Source of the DNA: Ophiostoma sp. CBS 140.51
Lineage: Eukaryota > Ascomycota > Sordariomycetes > Ophiostomatales > Ophiostomataceae
Direction of reading: 5' to 3'
DNA: 64,000 nt
Assembly: GCA_029298735.1 (NCBI GenBank)
Contig: JANSLP010000005.1
Location: 248,001-312,000 of the forward strand
A model generated the notes under the pieces. That model had not been told where the DNA came from. It saw only the letters and a list, made by a program, of their open reading frames with translations, and ran no database searches. This document shows positions 44,010 to 54,073 of this stretch, piece after piece. Both the position numbers and the translations under genes were made by a program. Each line of letters opens with the position of its first letter. The stretch's first letter is position 1.

Positions 44010-47000
44010 TTTGTGTGATGTGTGGAGGTGAAGTATGTGAAGATATTGTGGAAAAGGTTGAATGTTGACAGTGTTAAGAAGGATGAAGTGTGTAAAGAAA
44101 GAAAGTATGTAGAATGAACAAAAACTGCAACAGGAACCAGGGGACAGTTCAGGGCAAAGGGCCAGGGCGGAGATCCAGATGAGGTCACTAAAGAGCCTCG
44201 GGCAGATAAGGATCAAGGATGATCGACGGTTTAACGGCTTGGGTTATGTTGGCTGTCTCAGTTCTGTTGATTTGCAGCGCTTGCACAATATCAACAGTCC
44301 ATAAAAAAGACTGAACATAGAACAAATGATGATATAAGTGTGCTTTAGTGTCGGGAACGGGATGGGAAAGCGACCTCCTGCTAGAGCTTTATTCATGAGA
44401 CAAACTTGTCATATATGGCGAAGGAAGCCAGCCCGTCTCATTCCTCTTACAAAGAAGAGGTGTCCATTCTTGGCAATCCGATGCAGAAGAAGAGAAGAAG
44501 GGAAAGGACATCTAGAACGGGCTGCAGCGGCCAGTGCTTGGTTTGGCCGCTACTGGCCCAGCTCATCACAATTCGGACTTCCATGTGAACGAGTCAAGCT
44601 CTCGCAGGACGCCTCGCAAAGAGCACTCTTGGTGTGACGAAAAAAGTGAGAAGTGAAAACAGGGTGGGAGCAGCGCCAAGATTGGAGGGGTTTCTCTTCT
44701 CTCTTTGCTCGGCTTGCTCATCGGGCATCCATGGGCGAGAGGTATAAGCCGAGCAGCACCAGAACAACGGCAGTTGGCGGGATTTCTTTTGGGTCTTTTG
44801 AGGGAAATTCGGGCAAGCAAAGCAGGCAACCAAAACAGCCAGAGCCTTGCGATTGGGAGCTGGAGTGAGAGCTGAAGAGGTGGTGGGCAGGTGGTAGGTT
44901 GGGCGGGCAATGAGCTCCAGACATGGCGGCCCGTGACGGTTGGGGTAGGTTGAAGCGATTTAGAGCAAAAGCAAAACGGGCATGTGCTCGCGTGAGATTG
45001 AGAGGCTGCGAAAAGCTGGGGACAAAGGGTAAACGAAGCAGCAGCTCGATGGGACAGAAGGGCGGCTATGGGACGAGAGGCAAAAGCAACAGCCACACGA
45101 TGGACAGCCCAGCCACGAGAGCTTGGCTGAGGGCCCAGATCGCAAGGTTGGGTGATATGTCGCAGCACAGAATTCAAGGTCCAATGATGCACCGGGGCAA
45201 AGAATCGCGGGATCTAGCCCTAAGCTGTAACGAAGCGTAAAAGCTCTGCGATTCTTCGACTCCTCGATCGTGTATGTCCTCCTGCAGTACTTGTACCTCC
45301 ACCCATTGTCTTCGTTCATTATACTCTCTGCTGTCTCATATCTTACCTGTGCCCTTGCGGGGAGGCGGCGCCTTGGGACCAAGACCGACCATTTTGAGCG
45401 GTTTCGAACGGGACGAGGGAGGCGGGAGCTAAAGGGAAACGGTCTGAGGGTTGCAAAAGGTGCAGCTTTTTTCGAGCTTCGAAGGGGGTTGTGTCGTCGG
45501 CCGAGAAAGCGGGATGCGATGGGTGTGTGGTAGAAGGAAAGAAGAAGGAAGAGGCGAAGAGGGCGGGGCGGTGTCGTCACAGACTGTAAAATGGAACTGT
45601 GAAAGCGAATGGGCAGGGAGTAGGACGGAGTCGTGGTGGGTTTGGAGCTGCCGAGTGGTTGATAAAGTATCGAGAGTCGAGGGGGAAGGAAACAGAAGAA
45701 AAAGAGAAAGAAAATGTTTAAAAAAAGCAGATTGGACGAGATATTTGGTCAGCTGTTCCCCGTATTTTTTATTTGTTTCTTTTCTTCTTTTCCTTCGGTA
45801 GAGGAATGCAGTTGCTATGATGTATGTCGCAGCGACTTTTTCTGGGGGAAGTGGAGAGAGAGCGAAAGCCGGTCAGTCCAATCGAGCTATCAGTTGTAAG
45901 AAGAGCTGTTTTGGTGCTTTTTGGGTGTTTTTTGTTGCTTTTTCTGGCACTGGTGGGGGTGCTGTGGACAGTGAAACAAGTGCGAGAATTTCCCCGATAT
46001 GCGGTTTTTGCAAAGAAGCAAGCTGCTCGAAGCCGTTAAAGCTGAGCCAAGTGGTGCTGAGCGAATATCGAAGGCGAGGATGGGAGATGAGGTTGAGGGT
46101 TGAGTGTTGAGAGAATAAAAGCAGGTGAGGCAGAAAAGGGGGAGAAGTGGAAAAGAGGCAAGAAAGCCAGAATAGGAGATATTAAGTCAACTGGGCCCCT
46201 GGACTTCTGGGCATGTTGGGGTCTTGTGAACATTTGAAGCAGGAGCGACCGACCTGCACAGGTCGCGCCTGCCTTGGTCTGGCTGCAGGGACCCCCACAG
46301 CTTTGCCAATTGGGCAACTGCGATCGTCTACAACTACTCTTTACGCCGGGACAAATGTTGAAAACACGAGACGGAAGGTCCACGAGTTGTGGCCCACAAG
46401 GCGGTGCACAACGTCCCTTGTTTCGAGGTGAAAACTTAGTCAGACCATGTCGTGAAGTTGATCTTAATTATAATGAAAATTCCAAGATAAAATAAAAGCA
46501 CTCTGCAGCGCGCAGAAAGCAACCGGCCGAGGAACTTTGCTGTGCCTTGGAGCCAAGACTCAATTGTGCTGGTTGAGATAACCTGATGCTAGTTGCATGC
46601 TCTTTCCCGAGTTCCCCGCCAGAGGGGCATTTTTGGGGGTTGAGCTCGAGCTCAGGAAGGAGGCACCCGTCCTGTATAATTTCCTTTCACAGAAGGAACT
46701 GTAAATAAAAACATCTCGGACAGAATCACGAGGACTTATCCTCATATCCTTCAATTCCACTGTTATAGTTATTGCACAATTGGCTCGGACGGAATCCGAC
46801 CGTGAAGTCAAACGTGGAATTGAAGGGGCACAGCTGCCCAGAAAGCCAAGAAAACAACGTCAGTTCAGAATGGGGGCTTTCTTATCAGCTGTATCTCTTA
46901 TCGAGTCCCCATAATTTCAGCCACACCCAAGTCAGGCAATTGACTCTCTTTCCTGTGGCTTGACTTCACGTGCACGGGCCAATCAACTGTCGATTGGGGA

Positions 47001-47419
47001 GCTCCTACAAGTCGTAGGCGTGCTACGCAAGCCGCCCCTGGAGGTGGAGCTAAGAACACGGTGTTGTGGTGAGTTTCGAGGATCGAGCTGGCCTTTCTGG
47101 CAGAAAGAAGGAAGGGACAGGAGAACGCAGCGACGAACGGAAGGAACCACTCCTCACGACAATTTGACCGACCCTTCGTTTTCCCACGTTGTCGGCATCT
47201 CTCCTTTTTTGTGTTTTCTTTCTCCTCATTTTTCAATTCGTCCTCTCCTTTGATTCTTTCTTTTTTCCGTTGCTTCTTCCGCGTCCCTTTTCAACCATAC
47301 GTCCATCGACAGCTTGAGCTTCCGAGAAGCCAGGTTTCAGCCTTTCTCGACATCCTCCTTCGTCGTATCCTCCATCGATTCTCGCCCAATTTCTATCGAC
47401 TCCCTTCCCTCCAATCGCC
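44010..47419. other. 3.4-kb gene-free region between HXK and OST1
   Basis: The largest gap in the window, forming the divergent promoters of hexokinase and OST1. From about 44960 to 46150 the + strand is purine-rich (CT-rich on the hexokinase sense strand). A short hairpin with 7-bp arms (CGACCTG/CAGGTCG) lies at 46250-46265. A CACGTG E-box lies near 46967, about 450 bp upstream of OST1. The frames of up to about 200 codons on both strands have irregular composition and no known family. Confidence 0.45.
46250..46265. repeat. short perfect inverted repeat
   Basis: CGACCTG-CA-CAGGTCG, two 7-bp arms with a 2-nt centre, flanked by GC-rich sequence. It could be a dimeric factor site; no function is established. 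Confidence 0.6.
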
Positions 47420-48856
47420 ATGAAATTCACCTCGGCGGCGCTGCCGGCGCTGCTGCTGGGCCTGTCGTCGGCCGTGTCCACGGCGGCCGCGTCCTTCACG
47501 CCGCCTGCCACTTTCAAGAACGCCAACCTCGTCCACGTCGTGTCGGCCGAGAAGAACTACATCAAGGAAACCATCAACGTCCTCGTCGAGAACATTGCCA
47601 AGACACCGCAGGATGAATACTACCTGGCCATCCCGACGGACAAGTTTGACCGTGTGGGCGGCTTCGAGGTGAAGGACCGCAAGGACAGCGCGGCCGGCGA
47701 GTTTGTCGCCGAGGCCGTCGAGGCCGACCCGTCGAGTGCTACGCAGTACTTCCGCATCCGTCTGCCCAAGGCGCTCGATGCCGGTGCCCAGCAGACGCTC
47801 GGCATTACCTACTACGTGCTCAGCGCCTACCGCCCGCTCCCCGCTCTGATTTCGCAGGACGACAAGCAATACCTCGTCTACGACTTCTCGGCCTACGTCC
47901 CGTCGGCCTACGAGACGACCAAGCAAAAGACCGAGGTCAAGTTCCCCACGTCCGACGTGCCCGACTACACAAAGTTGCCCAACAAGGAGCTTTCCCAGAA
48001 GCAAGGGTCCAAGATTACGTATGGTCCCTTTGACACGCAGCCGGCCGGCGCGCTGCAGCCCGTCGAGGTGCGCTTCGAGTTCACCAAGCCCGTCAACCAC
48101 GTGCAGCGTCTGGAGCGCGACGTCGAGGTCAGCCACTGGGGCGGCAATGTCGCCTTTGAGGAGCGCTACGCGCTCGTCAACCGCGGCGCTAACCTGTCGA
48201 CCCTCTTCAACCGTGTCAAGTGGGCGCAGTCGGCCTACTACAACCCGGCGAGCCCTGCCCTCAAGGAAATGCGCTTCCCGCTTCGCCCGGGCAGCGCCGA
48301 CGCCTACTATACCGACGTCATTGGCAACGTGTCGACCTCCCGCTTCCGCAGTGGCAAGCGTGAGGCTCTGCTCGAGATCAAGCCCCGCTACCCTGTTTTT
48401 GGTGGTTGGACTTTCCCCTTTACCATTGGCTGGAACGCCGATGCCGGCACGTTTCTGCGCCGCCTCACCCAGAGTGGCAGCTACGTCCTGAACGTGCCCT
48501 TCCTCGAGGGCCCCAAGCAGCTCGAGGGTGTCGAGTACGAGCAGGTCCGCCTGCAGATCCTGCTGCCCGAGGGCGCCGAGAACGTCAAGTTCTCTGCCGC
48601 CATCCCATCGAGCTCGGTCGAGACGTCCGAAGTGTCGGTGCACAAGACGTTCTTGGACACGGTCGGCCGGACGGCCGTTGTCATTGAGGCGCGCAACCTG
48701 GTGGACGAGTTCCGCGACCGCGAGGTGATTGTGACGTACGACTACTCGCTGGTTGCTAGCCTGCGCAAGCCCATTGTCATCTTCTCGAGCGTGCTGGGTC
48801 TGTTTGTGGCGGCGTACCTGATTGGTACCGTGGAGCTCAAGTTCTCGAAGAAGTAG
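47420..48856 (+). CDS. OST1: oligosaccharyltransferase alpha subunit (ribophorin I)
   Basis: Ost1 is a type I membrane subunit of the ER complex that transfers the Glc3Man9GlcNAc2 glycan to Asn-X-Ser/Thr. A single exon of 478 aa. A signal peptide is clear (residues 1-23, hydrophobic Ala/Leu core, cleavage likely after an AAA/AAS site). The lumenal ribophorin I domain follows: FKNANLVHVVSAEKNYIKE, QTLGITYYVL, KITYGPFDTQPAGA, VEVSHWGGNVAFEERYALVNRGA and the GGWTFPFTIGW segment. One membrane helix (VIFSSVLGLFVAAYLIGTVE, about 449-470) and a short Lys-rich cytosolic end close the protein. The length is near yeast Ost1 (476 aa). Confidence 0.95.
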   Translation: MKFTSAALPALLLGLSSAVSTAAASFTPPATFKNANLVHVVSAEKNYIKETINVLVENIAKTPQDEYYLAIPTDKFDRVGGFEVKDRKDSAAGEFVAEAVEADPSSATQYFRIRLPKALDAGAQQTLGITYYVLSAYRPLPALISQDDKQYLVYDFSAYVPSAYETTKQKTEVKFPTSDVPDYTKLPNKELSQKQGSKITYGPFDTQPAGALQPVEVRFEFTKPVNHVQRLERDVEVSHWGGNVAFEERYALVNRGANLSTLFNRVKWAQSAYYNPASPALKEMRFPLRPGSADAYYTDVIGNVSTSRFRSGKREALLEIKPRYPVFGGWTFPFTIGWNADAGTFLRRLTQSGSYVLNVPFLEGPKQLEGVEYEQVRLQILLPEGAENVKFSAAIPSSSVETSEVSVHKTFLDTVGRTAVVIEARNLVDEFRDREVIVTYDYSLVASLRKPIVIFSSVLGLFVAAYLIGTVELKFSKK

Positions 48857-50395
48857 AGGCAGAGATCGGGGAAGGAGTGGATGTAAAGGAGGCATGTGGG
48901 AGGAAGAGACAAAACTATAAAAGGGTGAAAGGCGAAAGATGGTAGACGCCGCCCAGGAAATCTATTTATTGCTTTTTACTGTTTGTTATTTTCAAGAATT
49001 TCGTGTGTTTATTTCCGTTCGGCGTGTCTATATTTACTTTTGTAACACCACAAATAAAAGAAAGTAAAAAGACGTACGACTTACAATGCAAAGCTTTCAT
49101 GATGGTGACAAAACTGAAGATGTGATGTCCGAGGTCCCCTGTTGGCAATGACCTCGGAAAGGCAATTGGCTCAGCCTTCTGTCGACACGATCGATCTTTG
49201 CTCAGCCCTGCACATAAAGTCAGATGACCTACAATGCATCCTCGGCCGCCCCACAGAGATGATCGCACACGCAAGCATATCTTGGCAGGGTTCTGTGCAG
49301 TATTCGGGCTTCGACCAGGCCGTGGGTCAGAGTTCTCGGAAGACGGCCAAAAGATGGAGGAAAAGGGAGCACAGCCCAATGATATCACAGGTCTCGCTTT
49401 TTCGTCACTTCCAATTCTGTCTTTTGTTCATTCCTTCTCGCTTCCAGCTTCGATCCAGGCCAGGCCCAGAAAGGAATTGAGAGCCAGTGGTCAGACAAGA
49501 AAGTCGACGCGCGCACAAACGAGGCTCAGTAAGGCACCACACGCCGGTAGTTTGCTAGTCTTTTAACCTAAAATTTTGGCGCGTGCCAGACGCCGGCATC
49601 GACGCCTTGCGAATGTGAGCGAGTGAGCCAAGGGAGGGCAATCGCCCATGGAAGTCAACCTGTTTTTTCGAAAGACTGTTGTCTCTTTTTCTTTGTATAG
49701 CTCATCTCTGATTGTTGAGTCTCTTTCTTGCCTTTTTCTCGTCCACGTATCTTTTGTAGAGCCTCATCTGCACGTCAGAAAACGACATGCAGAACAGCCC
49801 TCTGGCAAGCCAGACGCCTGGGCCTTGTACCACAGACAGCACACTAAAAACTAAAATAGGCGACCCATGAATAATAGTTAAAGGCGTGGTCAAGAACGAG
49901 GGGTGGAAACAAAGAAATCAGAGGGGGTGTTGCGTGAGGCTTGGCCGCTCTTTCCCTTTCCGATAGCGAAAAAGGCGGGCCGTCCGTCAATACTCTCCGT
50001 TGTCTGGTCTCTTCCCCCCGCAAAAGTGCAGAAAAGACAAAAGGAAGGAAAGAACGCCTATGGCTTTTCAGCAGGCGGCCGTCTCCCTCGTTTAGAGAGC
50101 TGAGGGAACAAATAGTGCCGTGTCTGCTGTTTTTCTTGATCTCGTGTGTCGTTTCCTGTATCTGTCACAAGAAATTCAAGAATCAAAACCACGTTTTTCG
50201 TTGTTGCAATCAATATCAACATCGAACCATACAAACTACCACATACGCCTTAAACTTATAGGCCATCTACAGCGGTCTACAGCGGTCTTCAGCGCATCTA
50301 GGGCACTTACAGCGCTCGCGCATAATATCACCCGTGTTCTTCTCGTCGACAACGACAACCTTCCTTCCACTCCTCCTCCTCAAACAACAGAAAAT
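48857..50395. other. intergenic region OST1 to the Gly-rich protein
   Basis: 1.5 kb without a recognised gene. A 10-bp direct repeat CTACAGCGGT occurs twice in tandem at 50267-50286 with a degenerate third copy, in what is probably the leader of the next gene. Confidence 0.45.
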
Positions 50396-50695
50396 ATGTG
50401 CTTCGGACCACCGCGCAGAACATACTACCAGCCGGACGTCATGGTCATGGGCCCTCGTCCCGTTGTCCGTCCAGTCATGATGCCACGACCTGTCATGATG
50501 CCTCGTCCAGTCGTTGTGTCCCGGCCACCCGTCGTCGTTGCTGCTCCTGGCCCTCGGATGGGCTACGGCGGCGGCTATGGCGGCGGCGGTAGACACCACG
50601 GCGGCCCTGGATACGGAGGTGGCGGCTACGGTGGTGGATATGGAGGTGGTCGCTATGGTGGTGGTGGACGCATGGGCGGCGGACGGAGATACTAA
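50396..50695 (+). CDS. small Gly/Tyr- and Pro/Met-rich protein of unknown function
   Basis: A 99-aa frame beginning MCFGPPRRTYYQPDVMV at the first ATG of a pyrimidine-rich leader. Residues 20-50 contain PRP repeats (RPVMMPRP twice, then PVVVSRPPVVV). Residues 53-99 are a GGY/GGR-rich tail ending GRMGGGRRY. No signal peptide or membrane helix is evident, and no catalytic motif. The regular repeats and good ATG context favour a real gene, but I cannot name a family. The composition recalls small RNA-associated or surface Gly-rich proteins; neither role is shown. Confidence 0.55.
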   Translation: MCFGPPRRTYYQPDVMVMGPRPVVRPVMMPRPVMMPRPVVVSRPPVVVAAPGPRMGYGGGYGGGGRHHGGPGYGGGGYGGGYGGGRYGGGGRMGGGRRY

Positions 50696-52081
50696 GCACG
50701 GCGATGCTGTCGGACGGTCCATTGAAAGGACCCTGTGCAAAATAATATTCTGGCGTTTTGTGATATTCAAATATAATGGCATTTAAACCGATATTGTTCC
50801 ATTTTACAAAGTAAGAAGAACGACGTTTCAGGAGTGAAAACCGTGGGGCTCTATACCAGCTGTCAGAACCAGGGGCCATCTCGAACCATATGAACATTGC
50901 ATAATGTAAATACCGACGAACGACACCATCTGCACAAGATGTGTGGCAATTGACATCACGCAAAACTTGAATCTAGACACCTCTTTTACTTTGTCTCCAG
51001 CTGAGATCTACGCACTACGGGCGACTACCGGCAGCCGGTGCTTGCCTTCCCGATCTCACATACGCAGTCCATCGTACTTGCCCCAATCGACCACTGATTC
51101 CCAAAGCGGCAATGAGCAGTCGAGGGCAGTCGCGAGGACAAGGGCACCACGAAAAGAGACAAGAAAGAGACGACGAGACAAGCTAGACAAAAGAACCAAA
51201 AGAACCAAAAGAACCCAATTGTATGATTCTGGGCCAGTCGCTCCTTCTTTCTTGGTATGACTTGTTAGTGACGACGGAGGAAGTGCTGCTTAGATCTCCC
51301 CAAAAGTGGGGCCAGACATGATGTCATCGCCCCCGTGCTGGGTGATGGCGCATTCTTTCTCTTTCCCAGGCTCCAAGCTGAGAAGGAGCTACCCATCTCA
51401 ATCTGCCTCCATTCTGCGCTCCAAGTTCTTCTCTTACGTATGTGTAGGTGCGTCTGTCGCTCATCTTTTCTGTTTCATTGTTCCAGATGGCCGCCGAGCT
51501 ATGTACCAAGTATTGATGGATGATGTCTTTCTACTTTTCGGCCTACATGAGAAGGTTTCTCGCTTCTTTCCTTTTTCTTATAATATTCCAGCTGCCCCAT
51601 GTCGTAGATAATTAAATAGACAATTAATTCTTTCCCACCTTTTTCTCTTCATCCCATCGCAGCTTCCCTGCAAAACACCCCAGCAATACCTTCCCGTGTT
51701 ACATCCCAATACAACCCTGTTCCTTCCACTTTAGGTAATTCACCAGCTCCCACCTTCCTAAGAAAACAAAAGTACAAGGCAGTTCGAGCTCTGTGTAAGC
51801 AGCAGCAGCAGCAGCTTTCCGAACCATCCGCCTCCTTTGCGCCAGCTGTGGCAAGTGCGACTTTTTGCTGTTTCTCTCCTCTACCTAATCCGTATGGAAG
51901 GGAAGGCTTTAAAGAAATAGCAGGAGCGCATATCACGAAGGAAGGCGCAGATGTGAACTCTGTTCTTGCCATTTACTTTTGAAATTGTTGTTTACTTTCT
52001 CGAGGAAAGAGCATTGGAAACACTAACCGTGCCTGCCATATACAACAGCACTTACCTTTGCTCCAACAACCAACCAACAAG
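50696..52081. other. intergenic region upstream of PIL1
   Basis: 1.4 kb without a recognised gene; a short (CAG)6-like run lies near 51800. The part closest to 52081 is C/A/T-rich and is probably the PIL1 leader. Confidence 0.45.
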
Positions 52082-53218
52082 ATGATGTGAGTATTCGCCT
52101 CAGTTTTCCCCTGATCCCCTGATCTTCTCCCATCAACCACGCACCACCAATCGTACCTGATCTACGACCCCCCGTAACTTCAATTTCGTCATCTGCACAC
52201 TCTACACTGAACTGCTTGCCATGGCCGCAATTTTGGCCTGGCGCCCTCGAACGAGCGGCGAGCAGTATGATCACTTGGTCCATTCGTTTTGTTTTTCTCG
52301 CTTTGATCGTTCACTAACAACCCCAGGAACCGTGGCCTTTCCATTCGCTCCAAGGGCAGCAGCAACAAGAGCCGTGGCGGCGGCGGCACCAGCGGCGGCT
52401 TTTCGTTTTCGTCGCTGCGCGGTGTCTCGCAGCCCGAGCTGTCGAAGAAGCTCTACCGTCTGATCAAGTCCGAGAACAACCTGATCAGCGCGCACGAGAC
52501 GGCCGGCCGCGAGCGCGTGTCCATTGCCACCCAGCTGTCCGAGTGGGGCGAGCAGACCAACGATGATGCCGTGTCGGACATTTCGGACAAGGTCGGTGTT
52601 GTGTTGTCTGAGATTGGCGAGCAGGAGGACCAGTACGCCCACGCTCTGGACGACAGCCGTGCCGTCCTGAAAGCCGTCCGCAACACCGAGAAGAGCGTCC
52701 AGCCCAGCCGCGACAACAAGGCCAAGATTGCCGACCAGATTGCGCTCCTCAAGACCAAGGAGCCCGACAGCCCCCGTCTCGTGATTCTGGAGCAGGAGCT
52801 TGTCCGCGCCGAGGCCGAGAACCTCGTGGCCGAGGCCCAGCTCACCAACATTACGCGCCAGAAGCTCAAGGAGTCCTTTGAGGCCGAGTTCGCCGCCACC
52901 ATTGAGCGCGCCGAGAAGCAGATTATCCTGGCCCGCCACGGCCAGCGCCTGCTCAAGCTGCTCGACGACACTCCTGTTGTGCCGGGTGACACCCGCGCCG
53001 CCTACCAGTACAGCGGCCAGGCCCGCCAGATCCTCAACGATGCCGAGGACGATCTGCGCGAGTGGCAGCCCGAGATCCAGGACGACGATGCCGAAGCCAA
53101 CGGCCACGAGGGCAGCATCACGGGCAACGGTCACACTGAAGAAGCCGGTGCCGAGGCCGAGGGTGCTTCCGCTGAGGGCGTTGCCGTCGTCGAGCGTGTA
53201 GACGGTGAGGCCGCCTAA
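52082..53218 (+). CDS. PIL1: eisosome core component Pil1/Lsp1 (BAR-domain protein)
   Basis: Pil1/Lsp1 form the membrane-curving lattice of eisosomes under the plasma membrane. The main exon (52327-53218) encodes NRGLSIRSKGSS, then the BAR region: FSFSSLRGVSQPELSKKLYRLIKSE, ERVSIATQLSEWGEQTNDDAVSDISDKVG, SEIGEQEDQYAHALDDSRAVLKAVRNTE, LVILEQELVRAEAENLVAEAQLTNITRQKLK and ERAEKQIILARHGQRLLKLLDDTPVVPG. The preferred first exon is 5 nt (ATGAT, 52082-52086; donor GTGAGT), joined by a 240-nt intron to G-AAC-CGT, giving MMNRGLSIRSKG and 298 aa, which matches the family's M-N-R N-terminus. An alternative first exon at 52221-52264 also fits. The C-terminus is acidic and Gly/Ala-rich. Whether it is Pil1 or Lsp1 is not decidable here. 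Confidence 0.92.
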
Positions 53219-54073
53219 ACCCTTTGATTTGAATGGGGCTCTTTTATGACCACGCTTTGTGGTCTTTATGCGACTTCTATCACCTTTTCTGCGACCCTCG
53301 TGCCCTCTGCTGCGAATTATGCGATGCTTCTGTGATAGCACTTGCTTGACGGATTCGATGCAAGCAACTGGTGACTGACACTCAATAATACAGTTGTCCC
53401 GGTCGTCGTCGCCTAAATGAACGGCCAGACGTTCACGTCGTCGGTCTAACAGAATCGGAACGGAGGAAATAACCCAGTCTGCTTAGTCTTTCTGGTTTTG
53501 ACACTTTGGGTTTCTTTTGTCAATTTTGGAGTCTTTGGTGTTTACACTTTGTATTCAGTAATATCCCCCCCCACGGGCTTGCATTCCTTTGGCTATTACA
53601 ATGCCAGTTTCCACCCGTTTTAATTTTGTATTTGCTCAGGCTCCTCATTCATTTTGTTCTCTTTTTTTAATACATTAATTTGGTTTACTCTGTTCGCTTC
53701 AATGCTGGAAATGTTCCTATATTCTTTTTGGAGGCAGCTGCTGTCTGCAGAGACGTTCATATCCAAGACTGTTGCTACATGTGTACTACCAAAACAAACG
53801 AACCATTAAATCAAAAGAAATAAGTTTGAAATAATTGGGAATAATGAGAGAAAGTGCTCTGTGGAAGCACTGTCCTTCGCTCCTGCCTTGTTGGTGATGT
53901 TCTCGTGCTGGGTGATGGCCCCACTTTTCGTATAGCTCCACCAGACTGGCCATTGTCGGCTGTTTTTTTCATTGTAGCTTCACCTCTCCATCTCGCGACC
54001 TTTCGACCTTTCCACGACCAGCTTCCCACCCACGAGGCCGACAACGTACAAATCAACCCAATTGCATTGCAAC
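53219..54073. other. intergenic region PIL1-COQ6
   Basis: A T-rich 3' flank of PIL1 and the COQ6 promoter. No gene was recognised. Confidence 0.5.

Noticed and set aside
44566..45580. Overlapping minus-strand frames of about 206-208 codons between HXK and OST1
   Set aside because: The composition follows the pyrimidine-rich strand, with no motif or consistent codon bias. They are better read as hexokinase leader or promoter sequence.
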